A stretch of 64,000 nucleotides of DNA from Microbacterium aurum (GTDB lineage: Bacteria; Actinomycetota; Actinomycetes; Actinomycetales; Microbacteriaceae), in the NCBI RefSeq assembly GCF_016907815.1, contig NZ_JAFBCQ010000001.1:1116001-1180000 (forward strand), in the 5' to 3' direction. This document shows positions 32,403-41,049 of this stretch, piece after piece (positions within the stretch are counted from its first letter, which is position 1; every line of letters begins with the position of its first letter). The notes under the pieces are model-generated. The model was not told where the DNA came from. It did not search any database and saw only the letters and a program-made list of their open reading frames with translations. A program made the translations under genes and the position numbers.

Positions 32403-33100
32403 ACGGGGCCGGCGTGCGTCCCGTGCGGGCCGTGCAGCTCGTGATGGAGCCGCTCCATGCGCGCGTCGAGCAGGGCCGCCGAGTCCGCGGCATCCTTCAG
32501 CTCGGCCACGAGGCCCTCGGGCACCGCGCCGGCGTACTTGTAGTAGATCTTGTGCTCGAGGCTCGCCCAGAAGTCCATGGCGATCGTGCGGAACTGCACC
32601 TCGACCGGCACCTCCACGCGCCCCGACGACAGGAACACCGGCACCTCGACGATGACGTGCAGGCTCTTGTAGCCGTTGGCCTTGGGGGCGGCGATGTAGT
32701 CCTTCACCTCGCGTACCGTGATGTCGTCCTGCTGGGTGAGCAGGTCGAACAGGCGATAGGCGTCGTTCGTGAAGCTCGTCGTCACGCGCACGCCCGCGAT
32801 GTCCATGATCCCGGCGCGGATGCCGTCGAACGTGGGCTCCACGCCCTTGCGCGCGACCTTGTCGACGAGGCTGTCGGCCGTCTTCACGCGGCTGGAGACG
32901 TGCTCGATCGGGTTGTAGTCGTGCATGAGCTGGAACTCATCGCGGAGAATGCCGAGCTTGGTCTCGACCTCGCGCAGCCCGAACTGGTACTCCAGCAGGA
33001 AACGCTGGAACTCGTCGCGCATCGCGCGGAGCTGCTCCGGGGAGAATGTCGCGACCCCCTCGTCGGTGAGCACGGAGAGGGCCTGTGGCGACGCTTCCAT
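32390..33100 (-). CDS. Small alarmone synthetase (RelQ-like GTP pyrophosphokinase)
   Basis: 236 residues; ATG 33100 has TAGCGT seven bases upstream. The RelA/SpoT synthetase domain is recognised from YNPIEHVSSRVKTADSLVDK, DIAGVRVTTSFTNDAYRLFD, ANGYKSLHVIVEVPVF and VEVQFRTIAMDFWASLEHKI. There is no hydrolase (HD), TGS or ACT domain, so it makes pppGpp/ppGpp only and needs a separate hydrolase. A longer upstream ORF in this frame is not needed. Convergent with the aldolase pseudogene. Confidence 0.92.
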   Translation of the reverse strand: MEASPQALSVLTDEGVATFSPEQLRAMRDEFQRFLLEYQFGLREVETKLGILRDEFQLMHDYNPIEHVSSRVKTADSLVDKVARKGVEPTFDGIRAGIMDIAGVRVTTSFTNDAYRLFDLLTQQDDITVREVKDYIAAPKANGYKSLHVIVEVPVFLSSGRVEVPVEVQFRTIAMDFWASLEHKIYYKYAGAVPEGLVAELKDAADSAALLDARMERLHHELHGPHGTHAGPVRAV

Positions 33101-33123
33101 GACCCCGACGCTATCGAGCCGGA

Positions 33124-33507
33124 CTAGGCGGATGCTGTGAGCCGGGCCCGATGCTCCGGGACCGGCGCCCGCTGGAGCTTCGCGACGACCAGCAGGTACG
33201 AGTCGGTGACGAGCTCGGCGACGAGATCCTTCGGCAGCGCGCCTCCCGCGCGGAGCGTGATCCAGTGCTTCTTGTTCATGTGGTACCCCGGCGAGATGTC
33301 GGAGAACTGCGCGCGCAGCGCCTCGCCGTCCGCCGGCGCGGCCTTCAAGGTCACGATCGGCTCGCCCGTGACCGCCGTCATCAGCATGAAGACCCTGCCC
33401 TGCACCTTGAACACGTCCCACTCCGGCCCGAACGGGTGCTCGAGCGACGATAGCGGGAGCTCGTCGGCGCGCTCGCGCGCGCACTGCTGCAGTTCGTCTC
33501 CGGTCAT
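33124..33507 (-). CDS. MmcQ/YjbR family protein
   Basis: 127 residues from ATG 33507, which has AGGAG upstream (the longer frame to 33528 lacks one). Family pattern: ELPLSSLEHPFGPEWDVFKV, GRVFMLMTAVTGEPIVTLKA, SPGYHMNKKHWITLRAGG and DLVAELVTDSYLLVVAKL. It is closer to classical YjbR than the protein at 7.7 kb. Function unknown; a DNA-binding role is proposed for the family. Confidence 0.85.
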   Translation of the reverse strand: MTGDELQQCARERADELPLSSLEHPFGPEWDVFKVQGRVFMLMTAVTGEPIVTLKAAPADGEALRAQFSDISPGYHMNKKHWITLRAGGALPKDLVAELVTDSYLLVVAKLQRAPVPEHRARLTASA

Positions 33508-33594
33508 GCGCACTCCTTGTCGGTGCACTCCGCACCATAGCCGTGACCTGCGACGCTCTTGTCCCAGGAGCTGACGCCAGGTACCTTGTGATGC

Positions 33595-33960
33595 ATGTAT
33601 CCCGAGGATCGTGTGCAGACGAATCTGCGCAAAGGCGTCCTCGAGTGGTGCGCGCTCGCCGTCATGCGCGGCGGCGACGTGTACGGGCGCGACCTCGCGC
33701 GCCGGCTCACCGGGCTCGGCCTGCTCGCGAGCGAGGGGTCGCTCTACCCGCTGCTGTCGCGGCTGCGCGAATCAGGCTGGGTGCAGACGCACTGGGTCGA
33801 GTCGGCGAGCGGCCCGCCGCGGCGCTACTACCGGCTGACGGATGCCGGGCGCGACGCCGTCGCGGGGTTCGAGCGCACCTGGGCAGACGTATCGGCCGCC
33901 GTCGCGGAGGCCCTCGCGGGGTCGGTCGCGGGCGACGACGAAGGGAGACCCGGCGAATGA
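33595..33960 (+). CDS. PadR-family transcriptional regulator
   Basis: 121 residues, with TACCTT seven bases before ATG. The PadR winged helix is LRKGVLEWCALAVMRGGDVY, GRDLARRLTGLGLLASEGSL, YPLLSRLRESGWVQTHW and RRYYRLTDAGRDAVAGF. The stop overlaps the start of a HAAS/DUF1700-type membrane protein by four bases. PadR-HAAS pairs are a common module that controls membrane stress functions and efflux. Confidence 0.9.
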   Translation: MYPEDRVQTNLRKGVLEWCALAVMRGGDVYGRDLARRLTGLGLLASEGSLYPLLSRLRESGWVQTHWVESASGPPRRYYRLTDAGRDAVAGFERTWADVSAAVAEALAGSVAGDDEGRPGE

Positions 33961-35927
33961 ACGAGCAGCTGTCCGTCTTGCGTGACCCCCGGGCGCGCGC
34001 CTACCTCGCCGAGGTGCACGTCGCGGTGGCCGCCGTCGACCCGGCCGCCGCCGACGGCATCATGCGCGAGATCGCCGATCACCTGCGCGAGGCGGCCGCC
34101 GAGCCCGGGTTCGACCTCGATCGCACGATCGCCGAGCTCGGCGATCCCGCCCTCATCGCGGCCGGCGTTGACGCGCCTGCGCCGCGCCCCGCCGGGTTCG
34201 CCGACTCGGCGGCCGGTGTCATCGTCACCGTGCTCGCTCTGACCGTCGGCACGTGGTGGACATTCGTGATCGGCTGGATCGTCGGCGTCGGCCTGCTGTG
34301 GTCATCGCGACGGTGGCTGCGCACGGAGAAGGTGATCGGCACGGCCGCGTGGCCGCTCGCCGCGCTCGCGGCCGCCTCCGGCGGGGTGTTCGGCGGATTC
34401 TGGAGCGCGGGCTTCGGCGCGCTCGTGGTCATCCCGCTCGCGGTGGGCGCGTGGCTGCTCGTGCAGGGCCTCCGCGCGCCGCGCACCGCACCCGCCGCGC
34501 GGCCGCTCGTCGAGGCGCGCACCGGCCCCGGCGCGTGGCTCGAGCGGCGCCCCGCATGTGCTGTGGCCATCGCCGGCCCGGCGATCGCGGCGCTGGGCGC
34601 GGTCGTCGTCGCTCTCGTCGGCGGGCATCCGGCCCCGCTTGTCGCGGTGCCGGTCGTCGCCGCACTGGCGCTCGTCGCGACGCTCACCGTCGTGTGGCTG
34701 TCGCGGTCGTGGGAGCCGGCCGACAAGGGCGTCATCACGGGTCTGCTCGCACTCACCGTCGTGGCCGGTGCCGCCGCGTGGGCGGCGGCGGTCGACGCCG
34801 GGACAGCCGGCACGATGTGCGCGGGCACGGAGTGCACTCCGGTCGTCTCCGTGCGCACGGATGTCGTCGTGACGATCGCCGCGCCGGCGCTGATCCCGGC
34901 GCTGCTCGCCTGCGCCGTGCTGCTCGGCGCACGGTTCCGCGCAGCCGGCGCGCCGCCCCGCACGCCGCGGACCCGCGTCGCGATCGCCGTCGTCATCGGC
35001 GGAATGACCCTCGGCGGGGCGGGGTTCGCCCTGCTCGTGCTGGCCCAGGCGCTCGCCGCGCCGGGCCTGTTCGCCGCTGCCGTGGGCGCCCTCGCCGTCT
35101 GGGCCGCCGCGATCATCGCCGTGTGGCGCTCCGATGCCTGGACGGGACTGGACGCCGCACTCGCGACGGTCGTCCTGCCCGCGCTCGCCGTCGTGCCGCT
35201 GATCCTCCCGCGCGGGTACAGCGCCCCCGCCGGCGACGGCGCGAACCCGCTCCTGCCCGGCGAGCTCGGCGGGTTCGGCTCGCCGGGGGAGACGGCCCTT
35301 CTCTGGGGCGTCTTCGCCGCGGCATCCGTCGTGGTGGCGATCTGGATGGCGGTGCGGGCGCTGCCGTCGGGGGCGCGTCGCCGGCGCGGCGGCCCCGCGC
35401 TGCGCGCTGCGCGCGCCCGTGACCGGCACCGCGGTGCCGCGTCGCCGGTCGCCGCGCGGATCGTCGGCGCCGCGGGGCTCGTCGCGGTCGTGGCCTACGC
35501 TGCGGTGGCCGCGGTGCAGATCCTCGTCTGGAACCCGCTCGCCGCCGTCCCCGGCGCGACCCTCGCGGAGATCTCCGGCACGCTTGACGCCACGGGCGAG
35601 ACCTTCGACGCGCCGATGGTCCTCGGCATCCTGGCCGTCGGGCCGATGCTGGCCCTCGCGCCGCTGATCCTCGCGTGGCGGAACGCCGTGAGCGCGCTCG
35701 GCGCCGCGGCATCCGTCTGCCTCATCATCGCCGCCGGCGCGCTCGGCTACTTCGCGGCATCCTTCGGCCCCGGCATGTCGCTCGCCGACGCGTACGGCAT
35801 CTCGGGCGCCGACTACGCGCCGTGGGGGCGCGTGCTCATCCTCGTCAGCGCGGCGGCGCTCGTCGGGGCCGCCGCCTGCGGCGTGCTCGCACTGCGTCGC
35901 GCGCGGGGCGCGACAATGGAGGGGTGA
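33957..35927 (+). CDS. Large membrane protein with N-terminal HAAS-like domain
   Basis: 656 residues from ATG 33957. The first 80 residues (RDPRARAYLAEVHVAVAAVD, IMREIADHLREAAAEPGFDL, AELGDPALIA) match the HAAS/DUF1700 helical domain that partners PadR. At least fifteen hydrophobic spans follow, Ala/Val-rich and without charged catalytic motifs. The start and stop both overlap neighbouring genes by four bases. A role as a sensor or transporter subunit is only inferred. Confidence 0.8.
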   Translation: MNEQLSVLRDPRARAYLAEVHVAVAAVDPAAADGIMREIADHLREAAAEPGFDLDRTIAELGDPALIAAGVDAPAPRPAGFADSAAGVIVTVLALTVGTWWTFVIGWIVGVGLLWSSRRWLRTEKVIGTAAWPLAALAAASGGVFGGFWSAGFGALVVIPLAVGAWLLVQGLRAPRTAPAARPLVEARTGPGAWLERRPACAVAIAGPAIAALGAVVVALVGGHPAPLVAVPVVAALALVATLTVVWLSRSWEPADKGVITGLLALTVVAGAAAWAAAVDAGTAGTMCAGTECTPVVSVRTDVVVTIAAPALIPALLACAVLLGARFRAAGAPPRTPRTRVAIAVVIGGMTLGGAGFALLVLAQALAAPGLFAAAVGALAVWAAAIIAVWRSDAWTGLDAALATVVLPALAVVPLILPRGYSAPAGDGANPLLPGELGGFGSPGETALLWGVFAAASVVVAIWMAVRALPSGARRRRGGPALRAARARDRHRGAASPVAARIVGAAGLVAVVAYAAVAAVQILVWNPLAAVPGATLAEISGTLDATGETFDAPMVLGILAVGPMLALAPLILAWRNAVSALGAAASVCLIIAAGALGYFAASFGPGMSLADAYGISGADYAPWGRVLILVSAAALVGAAACGVLALRRARGATMEG

Positions 35928-37000
35928 CCTCCGGCGACCCGACGCTGCGCGCGCGGGTGCGCGCCGAAGCGGCGCATGTCGCCTGGAGCCTCACGACCTT
36001 TGGGCCGTCGCGCGGCCGGCGCTGGCCGCTGGCGCTGCAGGCCGGGCTCGCGATGGCCGTGCCCATCGTGGTGCTCGCGGCATCCGGTCGCTCCGATATC
36101 GCCCTGCTCGCCGCGACCGGCGCGTTCACGGTCATCTATGGCGGCTGGCTGCGCCCCCGCGAGCGCGCGCGGTTCGCGCCGCTCGTCGCGCTCGCCCTCA
36201 CCGCCTGCGCCGCCGGCGGCACCCTCGCCGGTGCGGGCGGCACGATCGCGGTGCTCGGGGGCGTTCTGGTGCTGACGGTCGTCTCGGCGGCGATCGCCGG
36301 GTGGGTCTCGCTCGGCCCGCCCGGGCCGGTGTTCTTCGTGCTCGTGTTCGGCCTGTCGGCGCAGGTGACGAGCGTGCACGCGGGCGGGCAGCGCGCTGTC
36401 GACCCGTGGCTGTACCTCGCGCTCGTCGCGGCGTCGTCGGTGTTCGCGTGTCTTCTCGTCGTGGCGCCGCTCGCGTTGCCGCGCTACCGGCGCGAGCCGG
36501 TGCGTCCCCGGCGTGCGCTGTTCCCGCGCCGCTGGGGAGCGGTCGCCCGCACCCTGACCGTGCGCGCCGCGATCGTCGCGGTCGTCGGGGTCGGCGCGGC
36601 CGTGGCCGTCGACCCCGAGCGCTCGTACTGGATCGTCTGCGCGGGCCTTGCCGTCGTCGGCCTGCCGGTCGGGCGGCGGGATGCCGCGGTGCGCGGCATC
36701 CATCGCACCGTCGGCACCGTCGTGGGCGCGGCCGCCTACCTCGCGCTCGCGTTCCTGCCGGTGCCGGTGTGGGCGCTGGGGCTCGTCCTCGGCGGCCTGC
36801 AGTTCGCGATCGAGCTGGTCGTCGTGCGCCACTACGCGCTCGCACTCGTGTTCATCACGCCGCTCGTGCTGCTGATCATCGGTGCCGCGACGGGCGACGG
36901 CGCGTCGCTCCCGCTCGCGCTCGAGCGGGTCGTCGACACCCTCGTCGGCGCCGCCGTCGGCACCGTCGCCGCCCTCGCCGTGCGCCTGCGCGCAGACTGA
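35924..37000 (+). CDS. FUSC-family membrane protein
   Basis: 358 residues, GTG overlapping the previous stop. The pattern is that of aromatic-acid exporters of the FUSC group: a cluster of spans (LALQAGLAMAVPIVVLAASG, LLAATGAFTVIYGGWLRPRE), a basic cytosolic centre (YRREPVRPRRALFPRR), then a second cluster (ERSYWIVCAGLAVVGLPVGR, RTVGTVVGAAAYLALAFLP, YALALVFITPLVLLIIGAAT). The conserved RxxGTxxGA sequence is seen. It closes the PadR operon, so export of an aromatic or phenolic compound under PadR control is a reasonable guess. Confidence 0.85.
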   Translation: MTSGDPTLRARVRAEAAHVAWSLTTFGPSRGRRWPLALQAGLAMAVPIVVLAASGRSDIALLAATGAFTVIYGGWLRPRERARFAPLVALALTACAAGGTLAGAGGTIAVLGGVLVLTVVSAAIAGWVSLGPPGPVFFVLVFGLSAQVTSVHAGGQRAVDPWLYLALVAASSVFACLLVVAPLALPRYRREPVRPRRALFPRRWGAVARTLTVRAAIVAVVGVGAAVAVDPERSYWIVCAGLAVVGLPVGRRDAAVRGIHRTVGTVVGAAAYLALAFLPVPVWALGLVLGGLQFAIELVVVRHYALALVFITPLVLLIIGAATGDGASLPLALERVVDTLVGAAVGTVAALAVRLRAD

Positions 37001-37082
37001 CCCGCGGCATCCCCGCGCCCCGCCCCTCTGCCCTCGCGCCCACCTCGCCCCGCCCCTCGCCTTGCCCCCGCGCTCCATCCCG

Positions 37083-37163
37083 CCGAGTGGGCCCGTTCTC
37101 GCCGAGCGGGCCCGTTGCTGCCGGTCGCTAAGCGGCGCACTCGGCGCTAACGGGCGCACTCGG
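37083..37163. repeat. Inverted and direct intergenic repeats
   Basis: CCGAGTGGGCCCGTT (37083-37097) is repeated with one change right after it and recurs inverted, with one mismatch, as AACGGGCGCACTCGG (37149-37163). GGCGCACTCGG also occurs twice. The 220-base gap before the PadR operator holds nothing else I recognise. Confidence 0.5.
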
Positions 37164-37223
37164 GGCCAGGCCGGCGCCGCAGAAGGGCAGGGCGCGCTCG
37201 GCGCGTCGCATGCGCGCACACCA

Positions 37224-37263
37224 TACCGAGTATGCATATACTCGGTAACGCAATACCCGGTAT
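37224..37263. promoter_or_regulatory. PadR operators and -10 box
   Basis: TACCGAGTA (37224-37232) and TACTCGGTA (37239-37247) are perfect 9-bp arms six bases apart; ATACC-C-GGTAT follows at 37253-37263. TATACT (37237-37242), a good -10, lies inside the first palindrome, so binding would block transcription of the PadR gene at 37289. Confidence 0.65.
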
Positions 37264-37288
37264 GTATCCACGACCAAGGGAGCGGCGG

Positions 37289-37897
37289 ATGTCGGTACGA
37301 CAGAGCCTTCTGGCCATCCTCGATCAGGGGCCCTGCTACGGCTACCAGCTGCGCGCGGAGTTCGATCGCCGCACCGGGTCGACCTGGCCACTCAACGTCG
37401 GCCAGATCTACAACACGCTCGACCGGCTCGAGCGCGACAGCCTCGTCGAGAAGGGCGACGTCGACGAGCAGGGGCACGTCTATTGGCAGATCACGGATGC
37501 CGGTTCGGCCGAGGTCCAGCAGTGGTGGGCAGCGCCGGTCGAGCGGTCGGGCGGAACCCGCGACGAACTCGCGATCAAGCTCGCCGTCGCTGCGACCCTG
37601 CCCGGTGTCGATGTCGCCGCCGTCATCCAGACCCAGCGCGCGGCATCGCTGCGCCAGCTGCAGGAGCTCAACCGTGCGAAGTACGCCGGCGCCGGCGTCG
37701 ACTCTCCCGAAGAGCTCGCGTGGTCGCTCGTCGTCGACTCGATGATCTTCGCCGCGGAGGCCGAGGTGCGCTGGCTCGACCACACCGAGCAGCGCCTCGC
37801 GCTGCACCCGCAGCACGCGATGGCGCTCGAGCTGTCGACTGAGAAGCCCAAGCGCGGGCGCCCCGCCCTCGCCGAAGTTGCGGGGTCGGCGACGTGA
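37289..37897 (+). CDS. PadR-family regulator with Vir_C-type tail
   Basis: 202 residues; ATG 37289 is preferred to earlier ATGs because AAGGGAG (37276-37282) precedes it. PadR motifs: SVRQSLLAILDQGPCYGYQL, RAEFDRRTGSTWPLNVGQIY, NTLDRLERDSLVEKG and VYWQITDAGSAEVQQWW. The C-terminal half is a helical dimerisation domain with LAIKLAVAATLPGVDVAAVI and AEVRWLDHTEQRL. The PadR at 60.9 kb is a close relative in length and layout and has similar operators. It is monocistronic here: the next gene has its own promoter. Confidence 0.9.
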   Translation: MSVRQSLLAILDQGPCYGYQLRAEFDRRTGSTWPLNVGQIYNTLDRLERDSLVEKGDVDEQGHVYWQITDAGSAEVQQWWAAPVERSGGTRDELAIKLAVAATLPGVDVAAVIQTQRAASLRQLQELNRAKYAGAGVDSPEELAWSLVVDSMIFAAEAEVRWLDHTEQRLALHPQHAMALELSTEKPKRGRPALAEVAGSAT

Positions 37898-38003
37898 GCG
37901 CGTCCTGCAGCTGATCGGCGACCGGCGTCGCGGCGGGGATCCTGCCGGTTTGGGGCGTCGTCATGGCCGCGCAGGGAGCGGCGGCGCGCGACCCATGCGT
38001 GTC

Positions 38004-38091
38004 CAACTCCTTCGATCCGTCGCGGCCACTGCGCGCGAGCCCCGGAAACGCGCGACCCGGTGCCGGAGCTCGCGCAACATCGAAGGAGTTG
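38004..38091. repeat. 13-bp perfect inverted repeat in a gene-free gap
   Basis: CAACTCCTTCGAT (38004-38016) and ATCGAAGGAGTTG (38079-38091) are exact complements 62 bases apart, within the 245-base gap after the PadR gene. The span could fold as a long-range stem or be paired protein sites. TAGCGT at 38131-38136 is the -10 box of the following gene. Confidence 0.55.
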
Positions 38092-38142
38092 CCCACCGCT
38101 GCCGCCACGCAACGGCGCGTTGCGCGCGAGTAGCGTAAGGCC

Positions 38143-38988
38143 ATGACCGCTCCCACTCCGCTGATCGCCGTCGCCGAGCTCGCCCAGCTGCGCCTGTCGG
38201 ACCGCCCGCCGGTCGTGCTCGACGTGCGGTGGCGCCTCGACGAGCCCGACGGCCTGCCGGCGTTCCGCGAAAGCCACCTGCCCGATGCGGTCTACGTGAG
38301 CCTCGACGACGAGCTCGCGCGCCACGGCGATCCGGGCGAGGGGCGGCATCCGCTGCCCGACCCCGATGCGTTCCAGGCGTCCGCCCGTCGGTGGGGCATC
38401 GACGACGGCGACACGGTCGTGGTTTACGACGACTGGCAGGGGTTCGGATCGGCCCGTGCGTGGTGGATGCTGACGGATGCCGGGGTCGACGCCCGCGTGC
38501 TCGACGGCGGCCTCGCCGCCTGGCGCAGCGCCGGACTGCCGCTGTCGACCGGAGACCCGCACACCCCCGAGCCGGGCGACGTGACGCTGCATCCGGGACA
38601 CCTGCGGCAGCTGAGCATCGACGAGGCCGCCGCGCTCGCGCAGTCGGGCGTGCTGCTCGACGTGCGCGCGCCCGAGCGCTACCGCGGCGACACCGAGCCC
38701 ATCGACCCGCGCGCGGGGCACATTCCCGGCGCGCGGAACGCGCCGACGGCGCTCAACACCGACAGCGACGGCCGGTTTCTGCACGACTATGCGCTGCGCG
38801 AGCGGTTCGAAGCCGCCGGCGTCGACAGGGACACGGAGGTCGGGGTCTACTGCGGGTCGGGTGTCTCGGCCGCGCACGCCGCGCTCGCCCTCACGCTGGC
38901 CGGGTACGAGCCCGCCCTGTACGTCGGCTCGTGGAGCCAGTGGTCGAACCACCCCGACCGCCCTGTCGCCACCGGCGCCCGACCCTGA
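38143..38988 (+). CDS. Two-domain rhodanese sulfurtransferase
   Basis: 281 residues; TAGCGT six bases before ATG. Both rhodanese domains are complete: N-terminal VVLDVRWRLDEPDGLPAFRE and WGIDDGDTVVVYDDWQGFGS, the inter-domain LDGGLAAWRSAGLP, C-terminal LLDVRAPERYRGDTEPID with the CRSPGE-like GHIPGARNAP, and the catalytic loop EVGVYCGSGVSAAH with Cys persulfide site. It transfers sulfur from thiosulfate or 3-mercaptopyruvate. The fragment at 22.3 kb derives from a similar gene. Confidence 0.92.
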   Translation: MTAPTPLIAVAELAQLRLSDRPPVVLDVRWRLDEPDGLPAFRESHLPDAVYVSLDDELARHGDPGEGRHPLPDPDAFQASARRWGIDDGDTVVVYDDWQGFGSARAWWMLTDAGVDARVLDGGLAAWRSAGLPLSTGDPHTPEPGDVTLHPGHLRQLSIDEAAALAQSGVLLDVRAPERYRGDTEPIDPRAGHIPGARNAPTALNTDSDGRFLHDYALRERFEAAGVDRDTEVGVYCGSGVSAAHAALALTLAGYEPALYVGSWSQWSNHPDRPVATGARP

Positions 38989-39000
38989 TCCGCGCCGGCT

Positions 39001-39105
39001 GAACCGGCATCCGCCCCACCCGCCCCGGCATCCGCACCCTCGACGAACCGGCATCCGCCCCACCCGCCCCGGCATCCGCACCCTCGACGAACCGGCATCC
39101 GCCCC
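39001..39105. repeat. 44-bp tandem repeat rich in GGCATCC
   Basis: A 44-base unit beginning GAACCGGCATCCGCCCCACC is repeated exactly at 39001-39044 and 39045-39088, with a partial third copy to about 39105. Each unit holds two GGCATCC heptamers. It lies between rhodanese and the araA remnant. Confidence 0.75.
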
Positions 39106-39129
39106 TCTCACTGGCCTCCGCAGCGCGCG

Positions 39130-39147
39130 CGTGTTATCGTAAACACG
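39130..39147 (+). promoter_or_regulatory. Operator/promoter remnant before araA fragment
   Basis: CGTGTT (39130-39135) and AACACG (39142-39147) form an inverted repeat around ATCGTA, with TATCGT as a possible -10. The form resembles LacI- or GntR-type sugar operators. It likely drove an arabinose operon whose first part is deleted. Confidence 0.5.
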
Positions 39148-39156
39148 ATTCGCCCC

Positions 39157-39945
39157 CGAACGAGGAAGTTCCGCCCCGGCGCCGAGCGCCACCAGTCGCT
39201 GCGCGACGGTGCGGCGATCGAGCTCGGGCTGCGGTCGTTCCTGGAGGCGGGTGGCTTCGGCGCCTTCACGACGAGCTTCGAGGACCTCGGCGCCCTCACG
39301 CAGCTGCCCGGGCTCGCCGTGCAGCGCCTCATGGCCGAGGGCTACGGGTTCGGCGCTGAGGGCGACTGGAAGACCGCGATCCTCGTGCGCGTCGGGAACG
39401 TGATGGGCTCGGGCCTCCCCGGCGGGGCGAGCCTCATGGAGGACGACACCTACGACCTCGCCCCGGGCGACGAGAAGATCCTCGGCGCGCATATGCTCGA
39501 GGTCTCGCCGTCGCTGACGACCGCGAAGCCGCGACTCGAGATCCACGCGCTCGGCATCGGCGGCAAGGACGACCCAGTCCGCCTCGTGTTCACCGCCGAC
39601 CCGGGCCCCGCGCTGGTGGTCGCGATGAGCGACATGCGCGACCGGTTCCGCCTCGTCGCGAACGTCGTCGAGAACGTCGAGGCGCCCGACCTGCCCAAGC
39701 TCCCCGTGGGCCGGGCGGTCTGGAAGCCGCAGCCCGACTTCGCGACCTCCGCGTCGTGCTGGCTCGCGGCCGGCGCCGCGCACCACACCGTCATGACGAC
39801 GGCCGTCGGCATCGAGGTGTTCCGCGACTTCGCCGAGATGGCGCAGACCGAGCTCGTCGTGATCGACGACGACACCACGGTCCGCGGATTCCAGCGCGAG
39901 CTCCGCTGGAACCAGGCCTACTACCGCCTGGCTCAGGGGCTGTGA
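39157..39945 (+). pseudogene. araA: L-arabinose isomerase, N-terminal half deleted
   Basis: The frame from about 39166 gives the C-terminal half of Ara[86 protein letters not shown] and [15 protein letters not shown]. This contains some metal ligands (the Glu and His of the isomerase site), but about 240 N-terminal residues with the Rossmann-like domain are missing. ATG 39319 gives a formal ORF of 208 aa that would not fold as AraA. The remaining operator upstream suggests a deletion inside an ara operon, which probably also removed araB and araD. Confidence 0.82.
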
Positions 39946-39964
39946 CCGACCCCCTCCGGCGTTC

Positions 39965-40017
39965 GGGGAGCGCGAATGGCTCCTCGACGCGGGGTTTCGG
40001 AGCCATTTGCGCTCCCC
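39965..40017. terminator. Long hairpin after the araA remnant
   Basis: GGGGAGCGCGAATGGCTCC (39965-39983) pairs with GGAGCCATTTGCGCTCCCC (39999-40017), one G-T pair in 19, around a 15-base loop. Likely a terminator of the GC-rich kind. Confidence 0.55.
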
Positions 40018-40038
40018 GATTCACGAGAGAATGAGCGG

Positions 40039-40971
40039 ATGACCACTTCCGGCACCCCCGTCGCCATCCGCTCCGGCGCGTACGAAGCGCACATCGCCTC
40101 CATCGGTGCGACGCTGCGCACACTCACCCACGACGGACGCGACCTCATCGTGCCGTTCGACGCCGACGAGGTGCGCCCCGGGTTCCGCGGCGCGACGCTC
40201 GCGCCCTGGCCGAACCGCGTCGTCGACGGTCGGTACACGTTCGCGGGGGAGGAGTACCGCCTCTCCCTCACCGAGCCGCAGCGCGGGCACGCCCTGCACG
40301 GACTGGTCGCGTGGCTCGATTTCGCGGTCGCAGAGGCGGGGCCGGATGCCGCGACGCTCACCGCCGAGGTGGTGCCGCAGGCCGGCTATCCCTGGCGCGT
40401 CCGCGTGGAGGTGACCTACCGGCTCGATGCCGACGGGCTCACCCAGACCGTCGTCGCGACGAACCTGAGCGAGGATGCCGCGCCGTACGGCACCGGCCCT
40501 CACCCCTATCTCGTCGCGGGCGCCGCGCCGCTGGACGACTGGACGTTCGAGCTGCCGGCATCCGAGGTCCTCGAAGTGACCGCCGACCGGCTCGCGCCGA
40601 CCGATCTCGTCGAGGTCGCCGGCTCCGCGCGCTTCGACTGGCGAACGCCTCGCACGCTCGGCGCGGTCGAGATCGACCACGCCTTCACCGGACTGGCCCG
40701 CACCGGCGGCGTCGCGGCGGCACGGGTGACCGATCCGTCGGGCACCGGCGTCGAGATGACGTGGGGTGAGGAGCTCCCCTGGGTGCAGATCCACACCGCC
40801 GACCAGCCCGACGGCGCCGCGAACCCCGCGCACCGGATCGGCCTGGCCGTCGAGCCGATGACCTGCGCGCCGGACGCGTTCAACGACGACCGCTACGACT
40901 TCGGCACGGGCCTCATCGTGCTCGAACCCGGCGCGGCGGCGACGGGATCCTGGCGCATCGCAGCGCTCTGA
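40039..40971 (+). CDS. Aldose 1-epimerase (mutarotase)
   Basis: 310 residues. GalM fold signs: GATLRTLTHDGRDLIVPFDA, FRGATLAPWPNRVVDGRYTF (Arg and Asn of the sugar site), HALHGLVAWLDFAVAE (catalytic His), PYGTGPHPYLVAG (second His) and LAVEPMTCAPDAFN (catalytic Glu). It interconverts alpha and beta anomers of hexoses. It follows the broken araA by about 90 bases, so the pair may once have served arabinose or galactose use. Confidence 0.92.
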   Translation: MTTSGTPVAIRSGAYEAHIASIGATLRTLTHDGRDLIVPFDADEVRPGFRGATLAPWPNRVVDGRYTFAGEEYRLSLTEPQRGHALHGLVAWLDFAVAEAGPDAATLTAEVVPQAGYPWRVRVEVTYRLDADGLTQTVVATNLSEDAAPYGTGPHPYLVAGAAPLDDWTFELPASEVLEVTADRLAPTDLVEVAGSARFDWRTPRTLGAVEIDHAFTGLARTGGVAAARVTDPSGTGVEMTWGEELPWVQIHTADQPDGAANPAHRIGLAVEPMTCAPDAFNDDRYDFGTGLIVLEPGAAATGSWRIAAL

Positions 40972-40996
40972 CCCGCTCGGCTGCCCGCGCACGACA

Positions 40997-41026
40997 GAGC
41001 GCCCCGGAGTGTTCTCCGGGGCGCTC
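40997..41026. terminator. Bidirectional terminator
   Basis: GAGCGCCCCGGAG, loop TGTT, CTCCGGGGCGCTC: a perfect 13-bp stem between the convergent mutarotase and the small stress-protein gene. Confidence 0.8.
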
Positions 41027-41049
41027 CAGCTCGGGGGAAGCGAGGGGGG

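Noticed and set aside
35813..37816. 667-codon minus-strand open frame
   Set aside because: Antisense of the FUSC gene and PadR; no domain pattern.
37480..39786. 768-codon minus-strand open frame
   Set aside because: Runs antisense across PadR, rhodanese and araA; composition is that of a shadow.
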